This document shows, in pieces, positions 36,322 to 45,848 of a stretch of 64,000 nucleotides of DNA. Position numbers and translations under genes: made by a program. Under the pieces are notes generated by a model. The model saw nothing but the letters and a program-made list of their open reading frames with translations. It was not told where the DNA came from and did no database searches. The stretch is from Mariniflexile sp. TRM1-10 (GTDB lineage Bacteria > Bacteroidota > Bacteroidia > Flavobacteriales > Flavobacteriaceae). The DNA is taken from contig NZ_CP022985.1 in assembly GCF_003425985.1 (NCBI RefSeq), positions 3,270,001 to 3,334,000 on the forward strand, given 5' to 3'. Position 1 is the first letter of the stretch. The number at the start of each line of letters is the position of its first letter.

Positions 36322-37218
36322 TTAGTGCTTATCGGTTAATTGCAAAAATTGTTCTTCTAAACTTTCTTTGCGTTGGACTAAATGGGTGAGAATAACGCCT
36401 TTTTCAATCAGGAACTTGTTGAGGTCGTCCGATTTCATAGGTTCGTTTAAAAACGCAGTCACTAAAGAATCTGTTACTTTAATTTTTCCGAAAGCAGGAT
36501 TATTTTCTATTAATTTGATTAACTCATCTTGCTTATTACTTTTAAGTTCGAAAAAACCATGACTGGAAATCATTTCATCAACTCTACCGGAATATAATTT
36601 TTCGCCTTTGCGAAGCACCACCACATGCGAGCATACTTTTTCTACTTCGTCCAGTAAATGTGAAGCTAATAAAATAGTGGTGCCTTTTGAAGCTATTTGC
36701 TTAATTATTTCTCGTATTTGGTGGATGCCTTGGGGATCCAAACCATTGGTTGGTTCATCTAAAATTAAAATTTCGGGATCGTTAAGTAGGGCAGAGGCTA
36801 TGGCTAAACGTTGTTTCATACCTAACGAATAGGTACTGAATTTGCTGTTTTTTCGTTCTAAAAGACCAACAACCTCCAGTTTTTCGTCAACTTTATCATA
36901 ATCCACACCTTTAATTTTGCAAACTAATTTTAGGTTTTGGGTAGCTGTCATGTATGGGTAAAAGTTGGGCCGCTCTATAATGGCACCTACTTTTTTTAAA
37001 GCATTGTGGGTAGTCGTGTTGCCATCAAACCACTTAAAGTCACCACTGGTTTTATTTACCACGTTCAAAACAATGCCTAAAGTAGTCGATTTTCCGCTGC
37101 CGTTAGGTCCCAAAATACCGTATACATTGCCTTTGTTTATAGTAAACGAAAGCTCTTTTACAGCTGTTAAATACCCGAATTTTTTTGTGAGATTGTTAAT
37201 GGTTAGTATTGGTTCCAA
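36322..37218 (-). CDS. ABC transporter ATP-binding protein
   Basis: 298-residue ATPase with Walker A GPNGSGKST, signature-like YSLGMKQRLAIA, Walker B ILILDEPTNGLDP and H-loop ASHLLDE. The C-terminal ~80 residues (SHGFFELKSNKQDELIKL onward) form the usual accessory domain. It is first in a two-gene operon with the permease at 35478-36302. The pair is unrelated in sequence detail to the NatA/B-like pair at 4.5 kb. Confidence 0.92.
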   Translation of the reverse strand: MEPILTINNLTKKFGYLTAVKELSFTINKGNVYGILGPNGSGKSTTLGIVLNVVNKTSGDFKWFDGNTTTHNALKKVGAIIERPNFYPYMTATQNLKLVCKIKGVDYDKVDEKLEVVGLLERKNSKFSTYSLGMKQRLAIASALLNDPEILILDEPTNGLDPQGIHQIREIIKQIASKGTTILLASHLLDEVEKVCSHVVVLRKGEKLYSGRVDEMISSHGFFELKSNKQDELIKLIENNPAFGKIKVTDSLVTAFLNEPMKSDDLNKFLIEKGVILTHLVQRKESLEEQFLQLTDKH

Positions 37219-37382
37219 GATTCATTTTTTTTATTCAGAAGAAAATTCTGTTTGGTTAGTTTTAGAAGTATGACGATAGTTTGTTTATTTTGTTACATGT
37301 TTAAAAAAAATCCGAAGATTAAATGGTATTATAGCCTGTCCTTTTGATAGCCATCGGGAGTGGTAACAACCTAAAAAAATGT

Positions 37383-37390
37383 TACTTTTG
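37383..37390 (+). promoter_or_regulatory. Putative -7 element
   Basis: TACTTTTG lies 17 bases before the start of the 355-residue protein gene. No properly spaced -33 TTG is present. Confidence 0.4.
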
Positions 37391-37406
37391 AATAACTTTA
37401 TATATT

Positions 37407-38474
37407 ATGGACGATTTAATAATATCAAAAAAGAAGCCTTCTTACCCTATAATGCCTGAGTTGCACGGGTATCTTTCTGAATATAATAGAAACATAAAAT
37501 TGCCCATTTTTTATGATGATTTGCTGCGTTTTCAAGGGTCGATTGTGGTTTATGATAAAGAAGATAACGATACGCTTTGGATTCGGGTTTATTACAATGA
37601 GTTTGAAAGACAGGAAATTGAATTGTCGTTAAAGAAGGTGTACACCATTTTGCATTCTGATGGTAATGAAAACACCTTGCCGTTTTTAAGCGTAGATGCG
37701 ATTGATTATTGCACGTTTGGAAACTCGAAGCCTTTTAGAATTAAAATTCGAAATATTCTAAACGATAACTATACCTATTTTTATATTAAAACCGCCGATG
37801 CTTCTAGAATTTATGGCTTGGAGTTGGAGCATATGCTATCACCCTACAATTTAAATTTTTTGGTTTATAAAAATACGTTGATAGAAGAGCATATTGCTGG
37901 AATTCCTGGTGATGAGTTTATTAAGAATTTTTTGCCTAAATGCGAGAAATATGAAAAATCGCAAATAGCTAAAGAGTTTGTTAAGTTTAATGAACGCTGT
38001 ATGATTAGGCTTTTGGGCGATATGCGTTCGTATAATTATGTGATTGTGCCAACCCACGATTTTGATCATGTTGTTTATAAAATTAGAGCGATAGATTTTG
38101 ATCAACAGTCTTACGAAGGAAAATTTAATATTTACAGACCACAGTTTTTTAAAGAAAATTTAAAAATGGTGGAATTGGTGTCTGAAACATTTCAAAAATT
38201 ATCGATAGACCAGTATAAAATAGAAGAACGTTCTATACTTGTAAAACGGTTAAAAAGTTTTCATGGACGTATTGATAAACTGTTGGATTGTATGGCTGAA
38301 GATATCATTTCCAAAGAAGAAAATATAGATTTATTAAAAAATAAGATTTATGATTATACTTTAGATAAAGCTTTTTTGAAGTGTAAATCTATGGGTCAAA
38401 TATTGAAAAAGTCTTTGGAGTATTTAACCCATAATTATGAAAATGTAAACCCTGAAAACTTGAAGTCCAGATGA
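37407..38474 (+). CDS. Conserved cytoplasmic protein of unknown function, 355 aa
   Basis: I do not recognise a characterised family. No signal peptide or membrane segment is seen. The N-terminal third is beta-rich (GSIVVYDKEDNDTLWIRVYYN). A middle region holds HDFDHVVYKIRAIDFDQQSYEG, and the C-terminal ~110 residues are helical and charged. The HDFDH...DFDQQ acidic/histidine cluster is reminiscent of a kinase-like catalytic loop and metal-binding Asp; this is a loose impression only. It is alone between divergent ABC genes and the pRiA4b-like gene. Confidence 0.6.
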   Translation: MDDLIISKKKPSYPIMPELHGYLSEYNRNIKLPIFYDDLLRFQGSIVVYDKEDNDTLWIRVYYNEFERQEIELSLKKVYTILHSDGNENTLPFLSVDAIDYCTFGNSKPFRIKIRNILNDNYTYFYIKTADASRIYGLELEHMLSPYNLNFLVYKNTLIEEHIAGIPGDEFIKNFLPKCEKYEKSQIAKEFVKFNERCMIRLLGDMRSYNYVIVPTHDFDHVVYKIRAIDFDQQSYEGKFNIYRPQFFKENLKMVELVSETFQKLSIDQYKIEERSILVKRLKSFHGRIDKLLDCMAEDIISKEENIDLLKNKIYDYTLDKAFLKCKSMGQILKKSLEYLTHNYENVNPENLKSR

Positions 38475-38494
38475 CTTATTTTAAATAATAAGGA

Positions 38495-39010
38495 TTAATT
38501 CCAATTTTCGTCAAAGTCTAAACCTTCGTAGTCTTCTATGTCCAAATCGTCTTCAAATTCATCGAAATCGTCAAAATCGTCATCGGCATCAAATATTTTT
38601 TCTGGAGCTTCATCGGGTATTTGCCCATGTACAAACATTAAGTTTGGATAATCTACGGTTTTTGCTTCTTCAACAATTTCTGCTAATTCAACAAAAAATG
38701 TCCACATACTTAAAAAGTCGTACACATAAATAAGTCTGGGTTGAAGTTCGTGAACGACGTCGTTAATAATAGTTTCGTTCATTAAACGTGCCGAAGCATC
38801 GTCACTTAAATCAAATAATGAAATCTCTTCACCTTGATTCCATTGGCTATCACTTAAATAAAAGGATGCCATTTCGGTACCATCAAATCCAAACGATTGA
38901 GTAATAATATTATGTAAATCTTCAAGGGTATCGGTTTCTCGAATTTCTAAATCGCGAAACACATCATCATCAATGTCGTTATCAAGTATAACTCTAAATC
39001 TATAAATCAT
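38495..39010 (-). CDS. pRiA4b ORF-3-like protein
   Basis: 171 residues. The N-terminal part (YRFRVILDNDIDDDVFRDLEI, TLEDLHNIITQSFGFDGTE, ASFYLSD) is the plasmid pRiA4b ORF-3-like domain, also seen in passengers of some IS elements. The C-terminal 40 residues are almost purely Asp/Glu/Phe (DADDDFDDFDEFEDDLDIED). Function is unknown. It lies directly downstream of the heme A synthase gene (37-base gap) on the same strand. Confidence 0.85.
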   Translation of the reverse strand: MIYRFRVILDNDIDDDVFRDLEIRETDTLEDLHNIITQSFGFDGTEMASFYLSDSQWNQGEEISLFDLSDDASARLMNETIINDVVHELQPRLIYVYDFLSMWTFFVELAEIVEEAKTVDYPNLMFVHGQIPDEAPEKIFDADDDFDDFDEFEDDLDIEDYEGLDFDENWN

Positions 39011-39047
39011 GGTAATAAAATATTTTGCAAATGTATGCTTTTTTATA

Positions 39048-40064
39048 TTATTTGCTAAATCTGTGCAGTGTAAAAGTCATGATGCTTAATAAAAAAAACG
39101 CACCTATTTGATGTGCCACACCTAACCAAACAGGTACTTGTAAAATGATAGTAAATACGCCTAACAAAAATTGGATACCAACCATAATTAATAGTGTATG
39201 TATGCCTTTCGTTTGCATTATAGTAAGCGTTAATTTTTTTGACTTTAGCCAAATTACGACGATGAACAAAACCACAATATAGGCAAGCATTCTATGTACA
39301 AACTGCACACCACTTTTGCCTTCAATAAAGTTTTTGTACAGCGGGGTTTGTTCGATATAAACCGTTTCGTGCATAAATTTACCTTCGGTCATCATGGGCC
39401 AATGGTTATGTATAAAACCAGCATCTAACCCCGCAACAAAGGCACCATAAATTATTTGAAGTAATAAAACGGCAAGTCCCCAACGAATTAGGTTTCTAAA
39501 TTTTATATTGATATCTTTTTTGTTTGGAAATATCAAGTCTAAGGCCACCCAAAATGTGTAGGCAAAGGTTACAAACGCCGTTGTTAAATGGGCTGCTAAC
39601 CTATAATGACTAACATCTGGCATGTCTACCAAGCCACTTTTAACCATGTACCAACCCATAAAACCTTGAAAAGCACCAAGACCTAGCAGTATGATGGCCT
39701 TTTTAATGGTTGGTTTTGTAAGTTGTTTTGTAATTAGAAAATATAAAAATGGCAACAGAAATACGAGTCCAATCATTCTGCCAATAAAACGATGTAACCA
39801 TTCCCAAAAATAAATATCCTTAAAGTCTTGCAGATTAAAATGATTATTGAGTTTTTGGTATTCAGGATATTGCTTATACAAATCGAACGCTTCATGCCAT
39901 TCCGCCTCATTCATGGGGGGGAGTGTGCCAGAAATTAGTTTATAATTTGAAATAGATAAACCAGAATGGGTGAGTCTAGTTATACCACCAACAATTACCA
40001 TAATAAAAATAAGTAAACATCCTGTTAATAACCAATAGATGACTTTTTTGTTGTCTTTTTTCAT
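39048..40064 (-). CDS. ctaA: Heme A synthase (COX15/CtaA type)
   Basis: Inner-membrane enzyme that oxidises heme O to heme A for terminal oxidase. It has eight hydrophobic segments and the family histidine segments GGITRLTHSGLSI, EWLHRFIGRMIG, HYRLAAHLTTAF, FVHRMLAYIVV and GVAHQIGAFF. At 338 aa it is of the two-repeat alpha-proteobacterial/eukaryotic-like length. A (AGTT)12 tract lies 57-104 bases upstream of its start. Confidence 0.93.
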   Translation of the reverse strand: MKKDNKKVIYWLLTGCLLIFIMVIVGGITRLTHSGLSISNYKLISGTLPPMNEAEWHEAFDLYKQYPEYQKLNNHFNLQDFKDIYFWEWLHRFIGRMIGLVFLLPFLYFLITKQLTKPTIKKAIILLGLGAFQGFMGWYMVKSGLVDMPDVSHYRLAAHLTTAFVTFAYTFWVALDLIFPNKKDINIKFRNLIRWGLAVLLLQIIYGAFVAGLDAGFIHNHWPMMTEGKFMHETVYIEQTPLYKNFIEGKSGVQFVHRMLAYIVVLFIVVIWLKSKKLTLTIMQTKGIHTLLIMVGIQFLLGVFTIILQVPVWLGVAHQIGAFFLLSIMTFTLHRFSK

Positions 40065-40069
40065 TTTTT

Positions 40070-40210
<141 letters not shown>

Positions 40211-40216
40211 AAGTTT

Positions 40217-40575
40217 TCATACGTTGATTTTTTTAATAAAACTGGTAAACATTCGTTCAATTTCTCTTGTGTTTTCATATAGTTTGTTGAAATTTTCTTC
40301 TTTCAAAAACTTTAAATTATGAGCTATTTCAATTTGCGTTTGTAATTCGAACAGAGAACTTAAAGCAATATTCAAAAATCTTAAATAATCTTTTGTCCCT
40401 TCTCTTCCGTAACCTTCGGCTATATTACTTGGTATAGATGTAGCCGATCTTTTTATTTGTGATGTTAAAGCATATAACTCGTCTGAAGGGAATATTTTGA
40501 CTTCTTTGTAAATATCCGTTACCAAAGACATAGTTGCCAAATAAGTAATTTTCTATATGTATGCTCGTTTTTCAT
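40217..40575 (-). pseudogene. Four-helix-bundle (23S rRNA IVS-type) protein gene, frameshifted
   Basis: The family normally runs about 118-120 residues and starts like KNxxYRKLLxWQKAMxLVxxIY. Here the start (ATG at 40575; MKNEHTYRKLLIWQ) and the body (MSLVTDIYKEVKIFPSDELY, RRSA-like QIKRSATSIPSNIAEGYGRE) are in different frames. Two bases separate the CAA of WQ from the ATG of MSLV where six would be expected, so about four bases are missing near 40533. A 107-codon frame opening on TTG at 40540 could still make a truncated protein lacking helix 1. The repeats at 40070 and 40592 flank it. Confidence 0.75.
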
Positions 40576-40591
40576 GGGTTTTTATTTTTGG

Positions 40592-40684
40592 TTTCAGAGC
40601 TTCAAAGTTTCAGAGTTTCAAAGTTTTTTAGTTAGTTACTTCTCGCTTTGTCACTTTGCTACTTTGCATCTTTGCTACTTTGTA
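40592..40684. repeat. Right flank repeat of the four-helix-bundle gene
   Basis: TTTCAGAGCTTCAAAGTTTC, TAGTTAGTTA, TCGCTTTGTCACTTTGCTAC and TTTGCATC match the left copy at 40070-40210 in the same orientation. The last bases run into the 3' end of the CCA-adding enzyme gene. Confidence 0.75.
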
Positions 40685-42093
40685 ACTTCCAAACCCAATC
40701 GTTCACCTTCTTTCAGCATTAATTTATAGGCTGCTTCATAATCGTTTGGAATATCGCCTTCAAGTATAGCTTCTTTAATGGTTTCTTTAATGATGCCAAT
40801 TTCTTTTGAAGGTTTTAAATTGAAGGTTTCCATGATTTCTTCTCCCGAAATAGGTGGTTGGAAATTTCTAACATGATCTCGCTCTTCAACTTCAATAATT
40901 TTTTCGCGAACAATTTTAAAGTTGTTGTGATATTTATTGAACTTTTTAGGGTTTTTTGTGGTAATATCGGCTTCACAAAGCGTCATTAAATCGTCTACAA
41001 AATCGCCAGCATCAAAAACCAATCTACGAACAGCAGAGTCAGTAACTTCATCATTTGCCAATACAATAGGGCGTGAACTCATTAACACCATTTTCTGAAC
41101 AAATTTCATTTTTTCATTCAAAGGCATTTTTAAACGTTTGAATAAACGATATACCATTTTAGAGCCTTCAAATTCGTGTCCATGAAACGTCCAGCCTACT
41201 TTTTTACTGAATTTTTTGGTTGGTGCTTTTCCAATATCGTGTAATAAGGCCGCCCAACGCAACCAAAGGTCATCGGTGTTTTTAGCAATATTATCAACCA
41301 CTTCTAGGGTGTGATAAAAATTGTCTTTATGGCGTTGGCCTTCAACTTCATCAATTCCTTTTAGAGCAATGAGTTCGGGTAAAATAAATTGTAATATTCC
41401 TGTTTGTTCTAAAAGTAAAAAGCCAATGGAAGGGGTTTCACTTTCAAGAATTTTATTCAGTTCTACGACAATACGTTCGTTGGTTATAATTTTAATCCTT
41501 TCAGAATTTCTAGTAATCGCATCTAAAGAACTTTGCTCTATGGTAAAATTTAATTGTGTTGCAAACCGAATAGCACGCATCATACGCAGCGGGTCGTCGC
41601 TATAGGTGATGTCTGGATTTAAAGGGGTTCGAATGATTTTGTTTTCTAAATCTTGAATACCATTAAAAGGGTCGAGTAAATTACCGAAATGGGTTTCGCT
41701 TAAATCTAAAGCCAAGGCATTTATAGTAAAATCACGACGGCTTTGGTCGTCTTGAAGTGTGCCGTTTTCAACCGCTGGGTTTCTGCTATTTTCGGTATAG
41801 GATTCTTTACGGGCGCCAACAAATTCAACTTCAATGTCATCATATAAAAGCATGGCGGTTCCATAGGTTTTAAAGATCTGTACTTTTGGTTTGTTCGGTA
41901 GGTTTTTAGCAACTTGTTTTGCTAATTTAATACCATCTCCAATGGCAACGATATCAATATCTTTTGCGGAGCCACGTTTTAAAATAAAATCGCGTACAAA
42001 ACCACCAATGACATAGCTGTCTAGATGTAGTTCTTTGGCAGATTTGGAAATTATTTCAAAAATAGGATGATGTAAGGCTTCTTTGTAATTCAT
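40675..42093 (-). CDS. cca: CCA-adding enzyme / tRNA nucleotidyltransferase with HD domain
   Basis: It adds or repairs the 3' CCA of tRNAs. Class II nucleotidyltransferase core: [14 protein letters not shown], metal-binding DIDIV, a [12 protein letters not shown] segment and [15 protein letters not shown]. An HD domain follows ([10 protein letters not shown]). I start it at the ATG 42093 (472 aa), because the longer frame from 42150 adds residues unlike the family. The one tRNA gene in this window lacks an encoded CCA, in keeping with need for this enzyme. Confidence 0.93.
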   Translation of the reverse strand: MNYKEALHHPIFEIISKSAKELHLDSYVIGGFVRDFILKRGSAKDIDIVAIGDGIKLAKQVAKNLPNKPKVQIFKTYGTAMLLYDDIEVEFVGARKESYTENSRNPAVENGTLQDDQSRRDFTINALALDLSETHFGNLLDPFNGIQDLENKIIRTPLNPDITYSDDPLRMMRAIRFATQLNFTIEQSSLDAITRNSERIKIITNERIVVELNKILESETPSIGFLLLEQTGILQFILPELIALKGIDEVEGQRHKDNFYHTLEVVDNIAKNTDDLWLRWAALLHDIGKAPTKKFSKKVGWTFHGHEFEGSKMVYRLFKRLKMPLNEKMKFVQKMVLMSSRPIVLANDEVTDSAVRRLVFDAGDFVDDLMTLCEADITTKNPKKFNKYHNNFKIVREKIIEVEERDHVRNFQPPISGEEIMETFNLKPSKEIGIIKETIKEAILEGDIPNDYEAAYKLMLKEGERLGLEVTK

Positions 42094-42103
42094 ATTTTTT
42101 TTC

Positions 42104-42119
42104 GCCACTAATACACGAA
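42104..42119. repeat. Inverted repeat, left arm, flanking GxxExxY pseudogene
   Basis: GCCACTAATACACGAA, matched in inverted orientation by TTAGTGTATTAGTGGC at 42545-42560 (15 of 16 positions complementary). Together they bracket the broken GxxExxY gene. Confidence 0.7.
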
Positions 42120-42178
42120 TTTTTTTAATCAATTTTGGAAATATCACCAATAGCTATCTGAGATAGCTCGCAAATCTT

Positions 42179-42539
42179 TTACAAAATTACTCTTCTGTGC
42201 TGTAAATAGTCTTTATGAAAATTTGCTAAAATGGCTAATTTGTTATCACTTATTTTTAAATAATTTAGACATTGAGAAATGTGCTTATCATGGATACCAT
42301 CAGAATATTTTATCTCTAGGATGATTTTATCGTTTACGATGAAATTAGCATAAAATTTGTGAGATAGTATAGTGTCTTTATACTTTACACAATATTCTTT
42401 TTCTCTCTCGAAAGTTAAATTCATATTCAATTGCATCTTTATAAACAATTTCTGAAAAGCCGCTTCCTAAATTATTATACACTTCAAATAAAACGCCAAC
42501 AATATCATAACTCTCAGATTTATATAATAGGTCAGACAT
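42179..42539 (-). pseudogene. GxxExxY family gene, frameshifted
   Basis: From ATG 42539 the frame reads MSDLLYKSESYDIVGVLF, then NNLGSGFSEIVYKDAIEYEF with the family signature G-S-G-F-S-E-I-V-Y. It then runs out in a wrong frame ending RKKNIV and stop. The rest of the family (TFEREKEYCVKYKDTIL, LEIKYSDGIHDKHISQCLNY, HRRVIL) is found in another frame, downstream of about 42412-42425. A deletion of a few codons plus a frame change is likely. The intact protein would be about 120-125 residues. The family's function is unknown. Confidence 0.75.
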
Positions 42540-42544
42540 AAATA

Positions 42545-42560
42545 TTAGTGTATTAGTGGC
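42545..42560. repeat. Inverted repeat, right arm, flanking GxxExxY pseudogene
   Basis: TTAGTGTATTAGTGGC, the inverted partner of 42104-42119. It lies 5 bases upstream of the pseudogene ATG and 7 bases beyond the end of tsaC. Confidence 0.7.
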
Positions 42561-42567
42561 TATATTT

Positions 42568-43128
42568 TTATTCCCGTATAATTTTCACAACCCCATTATT
42601 GCTTAACTTAATAATTGACGATGGTTTTGCGCATATTTTTTCGTGGTGCAAATTTACAATATAGTCTACACCTTTTAAAACCTCTTGTTGTATTTCTTTA
42701 AATGAATTTGGAGTAGGGTAGCCACTAATATTTGCCGATGTTGAAACAATAGCACCATTTAACCTCCTTGAAAGTTGAAAGCAAAATTCATCATCTGGAA
42801 TTCTTATAGCAATGGTGCCGTCTTCTGCTATTAAATTGGGTGCTAAATTTTGAGCGTCATCATAAATAATAGTGGTTGGTTTATCGGTAACATCAATAAT
42901 ATTTAAGGCCACTTCAGGCACTTTCTTTACATATTTTTTAAGCATCCTGTCATCAGCAACCAAACATATTAAAGCTTTACTGTCTTCGCGTTGTTTTAGG
43001 GCATATACTTTTTTTACAGCCTCGGGATTTGTAGCATCGCAACCAATGCCCCAAACGGTATCGGTTGGATATAGAATTAAACCACCAGATTTTAAAGTTT
43101 GTAATGCTTTATTTATTTCTTCATTCAT
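42568..43128 (-). CDS. tsaC: L-threonylcarbamoyladenylate synthase (Sua5/YciO/YrdC family)
   Basis: It makes threonylcarbamoyl-AMP for the t6A37 modification of ANN-decoding tRNAs. The family motifs are LKSGGLILYPTDTVWGIG, YALKQREDSKAL, GTIAIRIPDDEF and GAIVSTSANISGYPTP. With the ATG at 43128 it has 186 residues, the short TsaC-type without the Sua5 C-terminal domain. An ATG 30 bases upstream is in frame but adds a segment unlike the family. A YciO-like paralogue role cannot be excluded. Confidence 0.88.
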   Translation of the reverse strand: MNEEINKALQTLKSGGLILYPTDTVWGIGCDATNPEAVKKVYALKQREDSKALICLVADDRMLKKYVKKVPEVALNIIDVTDKPTTIIYDDAQNLAPNLIAEDGTIAIRIPDDEFCFQLSRRLNGAIVSTSANISGYPTPNSFKEIQQEVLKGVDYIVNLHHEKICAKPSSIIKLSNNGVVKIIRE

Positions 43129-43242
43129 ATTATGAACCTTATATTTGCAACGCTGCAAATTTACAACAGAAAATTAATATGATTTGTTTTAAATTGAAGT
43201 AGATTACACAACATCATTTTTTTGAGTATTTATTTTGTTTGA

Positions 43243-43998
43243 ATGAAGGAAATTAAAGTTTTTAATACAGGTTTAAATAACGATTTTAAAGAAACGTTAA
43301 CCAAGGTAATTCATAATTTTGATACGTATGAAGGAGGTGTTGGTAAGCGAAACATTATTAAAATAATTCCTGTTGAAGGTGTAAGTTTAAACATTAAAGC
43401 TTTTAAAACTCCGAATGCGGTAAACAAAATAGTTTACAATTTTTTTAGGAAAAGTAAAGCACAACGCTCGTTTGAGTATGCAAATAAACTTTTGGAGTTA
43501 GGTGTGGGCACGCCAAAACCTATGGCGTATTTTGAGTATAAATCGGTTTTCAGTTTCAATAAAAGCTTTTATATAAGTGAGCAATTGGATTGCGATATGA
43601 CTTACCGAGAACTTACCAAAGATTTTAACATACCCGATTATGATATTATACTAAGGGCTTTTACTCGATTTACCTATGGTTTACATGAAAAAGGGATTCG
43701 TTTTTTAGATCATTCGCCAGGAAATACATTAATTAAAAAGAACGAAAATGGTTATGATTTCTATTTAGTTGATTTGAACAGAATGCAGTTTGGACCTATG
43801 GATTTTGAAACCAGAATTAAAAACTTTGCACGTTTAACCATTCATAAATCAATGGTGGAGGTGATGAGCGATGAATATGCTAAATGTTCGGGGGAAGATT
43901 TTAATACTATTTTCAATTTAATGTGGCAAGAAACAGAAGCTTTTCAAGAGAAGTTCCATAGAAAAAAAAGACTAAAAAAGAAGCTTCTGAAAAAATAG
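43243..43998 (+). CDS. Lipopolysaccharide-kinase-like protein (InaA/KdkA type)
   Basis: 251 residues, no signal peptide. Kinase-fold signs include LNIKAFKTPN (possible ATP-contacting lysine), LLELGVGTPKPMAYFEY, the catalytic-loop-like HEKGIRFLDHSPGNTLI (Asp and Asn present) and the metal-binding-like YLVDLNRMQFG. This matches the eukaryotic-like lipopolysaccharide kinases that phosphorylate Kdo or core sugar. The C-terminus is very basic (RKKRLKKKLLKK), suggesting membrane-surface contact. It is convergent, 1 base from the end of the GT2 gene, at the edge of a surface-glycan cluster. Confidence 0.82.
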   Translation: MKEIKVFNTGLNNDFKETLTKVIHNFDTYEGGVGKRNIIKIIPVEGVSLNIKAFKTPNAVNKIVYNFFRKSKAQRSFEYANKLLELGVGTPKPMAYFEYKSVFSFNKSFYISEQLDCDMTYRELTKDFNIPDYDIILRAFTRFTYGLHEKGIRFLDHSPGNTLIKKNENGYDFYLVDLNRMQFGPMDFETRIKNFARLTIHKSMVEVMSDEYAKCSGEDFNTIFNLMWQETEAFQEKFHRKKRLKKKLLKK

Positions 43999-43999
43999 A

Positions 44000-44758
44000 T
44001 TAGGACTTAGTTTTCCAAAGCCTATAAAGTTTTACGTATTTTAAAAACGTTACATTGTAGGTTTGAACACAAATAACCAATCCGTTTAAACCATCTAAAA
44101 AACCCAATCTTAAAAAATAAGCTTTAAAAAATGCCCAAGCTGGTCTGTAAATAATTTTCCAGATAGACGATTTTTTACCTAATTTATAATAAGCTTCGGC
44201 AGCAATGGTTGAAAAGCGCTCTACTTTTAAGTTGTGGTCTGAATAATCGCGATAAACCCAATGCAACAAGTCTCCTTTTAATTTGCCTGCTTTAAGCCCT
44301 TTTTTTAATTTATAGGAATCGTGCGGATTAATACCTTCCCATTCGCCACTCCCTTTTTTAAATAAGCGTAGTTTTTTGTCGGGATACCAATCGGAATGCT
44401 TTATCCATTGCCCACAATAATTATTCAGGCGGTTGCAATAATAACCATCAAATTGCCAGTTGGATTTAGTTTTTAATATGCTGTTTTTTAAAGGTTTAGA
44501 AAGGGCTTCATCACCATCAAGTGATAAAATATAGTTATTATTTGCCAAAGAAACGGCATAGTTTTTTTGTTCAATATACCCTTCAAATGGATGTTGAATA
44601 AATGTAACATGGAATGATTTGCAAATTTCGGGCGTTTTATCGGTAGAAAATGAATCGACTACAATAATTTCGTCAGCAATATCAGTTAATGAACTTAAAC
44701 ATTTTTCTAGATGCTCTTCTTCATTGTATGTTATAATTACTGCTGAAAGTTTAATCAT
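44000..44758 (-). CDS. Family 2 glycosyltransferase (LPS core type)
   Basis: 252 residues with GT-A start SAVIITYNEEEHLEKCLSSL and nucleotide-binding EIIVVDSFSTDKTPEI; the DxD region is YILSLDGDEAL. The later segments WYPDKKLRLFKKG and GEWEGINPHDSY resemble WaaE/KdtX-like beta-glucosyltransferases. It is last in a minus-strand set with the TagF-like, cytidylyltransferase-like and Stealth genes. The sugar donor is unknown. Confidence 0.88.
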   Translation of the reverse strand: MIKLSAVIITYNEEEHLEKCLSSLTDIADEIIVVDSFSTDKTPEICKSFHVTFIQHPFEGYIEQKNYAVSLANNNYILSLDGDEALSKPLKNSILKTKSNWQFDGYYCNRLNNYCGQWIKHSDWYPDKKLRLFKKGSGEWEGINPHDSYKLKKGLKAGKLKGDLLHWVYRDYSDHNLKVERFSTIAAEAYYKLGKKSSIWKIIYRPAWAFFKAYFLRLGFLDGLNGLVICVQTYNVTFLKYVKLYRLWKTKS

Positions 44759-44807
44759 TTATTAGGGGGTTTGTAGGTGTAAAAGTATATTAAATATTTT
44801 TAGAAGT

Positions 44808-45848
44808 TTAAGATTTACCAAAAATAGAATGAATTTTTAAGCGTCTAAAAAATGAAATATTCCTTTTTTCTGGTACACCATTGACTTTGATGTATGTTCT
44901 TACTGTTTCCACCATGCGTTCGGCGGATTTACCATCATTATATGGGTGAAATTGGCTGTTTATGTATGCTCTAGATTGCGAAAAGGGATCGTTTTCTAAA
45001 TTTATTTTCACTAATGTTTCCAATGCGTTATAATCATTAGAATTTTCCCAATTTATATTTTCAGAAATACTTTTAAATGTTATAACAGGTTTATCAAGCA
45101 AAATAAATTCATAAATGACCGATGACGTATCACTTACCAGTAAATCGGCTACCAATAAAAATTTGATAATGTTCTTTTCTTCTTGAAAAATAATATTTTG
45201 GGTGGTTTCGGCTAAGGCTTTATAAACATCAAGCCATTCTTTAGCCATTAACGGATGAAATTTTAGCAAAATAATATACTCAGGATGTTTATTGGCGAGT
45301 TGCTTAATTTGGTTAACTAAATGTGGTCCAGATGTTAATTTTGGCGAAAAAGTAGGAGCATATAAGATTACTTTTTCGGCATGGTATGTTTTTAAAAGTT
45401 CTGTTTTGTAATTGGCATACTTATTTTTGTCTTTTCCGTAAATGTCTAGTTTTGGCCAACCTGTTTCAATAACATCAAAGTTTTTGTGTTCTTTTTTAAG
45501 TTCATTAAACTTATCTGTAAAATAAGGCCCTTGTGTTAGGTACAAATCAAAATAATGCCTAATTCTAAAATGCCCTTTTTTTTCGCCTGCTAAACCATGA
45601 AATATTTGTGTTTTTAAGCCTCTTAGATAGTGTGGGACTTCGTTACCTGGTACAAAAATAACGTCACTTTTGTAAGTCCTTAAATCAGCAATTTTTGTAG
45701 TATGTTTATCAGATTTAAAAGGAAAGTCATTATAAATATGTTCTTTTATAAACCATATAAAGTCGTCATTATTAACTTCAAGAACTTCTTTTATGGGTTC
45801 TAAAATACCGAATGCATAATTATTTTGACAAAAAAGAATAACTTTCAT
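44808..45848 (-). CDS. CDP-glycerol glycerophosphotransferase-like protein
   Basis: 346 residues, GT-B fold. The C-terminal half has the TagB/TagF-family features VILYAPTFSP, LLKFHPLMAKEW and VADLLVSDTSSVIYEFILLD. Such enzymes transfer glycerol- or ribitol-phosphate from the CDP donor in teichoic-acid-like polymers, and are also found in Gram-negative capsule and LPS clusters. Its ATG overlaps the stop of the upstream nucleotidyltransferase gene by one base, so the two are translationally coupled. Confidence 0.82.
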   Translation of the reverse strand: MKVILFCQNNYAFGILEPIKEVLEVNNDDFIWFIKEHIYNDFPFKSDKHTTKIADLRTYKSDVIFVPGNEVPHYLRGLKTQIFHGLAGEKKGHFRIRHYFDLYLTQGPYFTDKFNELKKEHKNFDVIETGWPKLDIYGKDKNKYANYKTELLKTYHAEKVILYAPTFSPKLTSGPHLVNQIKQLANKHPEYIILLKFHPLMAKEWLDVYKALAETTQNIIFQEEKNIIKFLLVADLLVSDTSSVIYEFILLDKPVITFKSISENINWENSNDYNALETLVKINLENDPFSQSRAYINSQFHPYNDGKSAERMVETVRTYIKVNGVPEKRNISFFRRLKIHSIFGKS

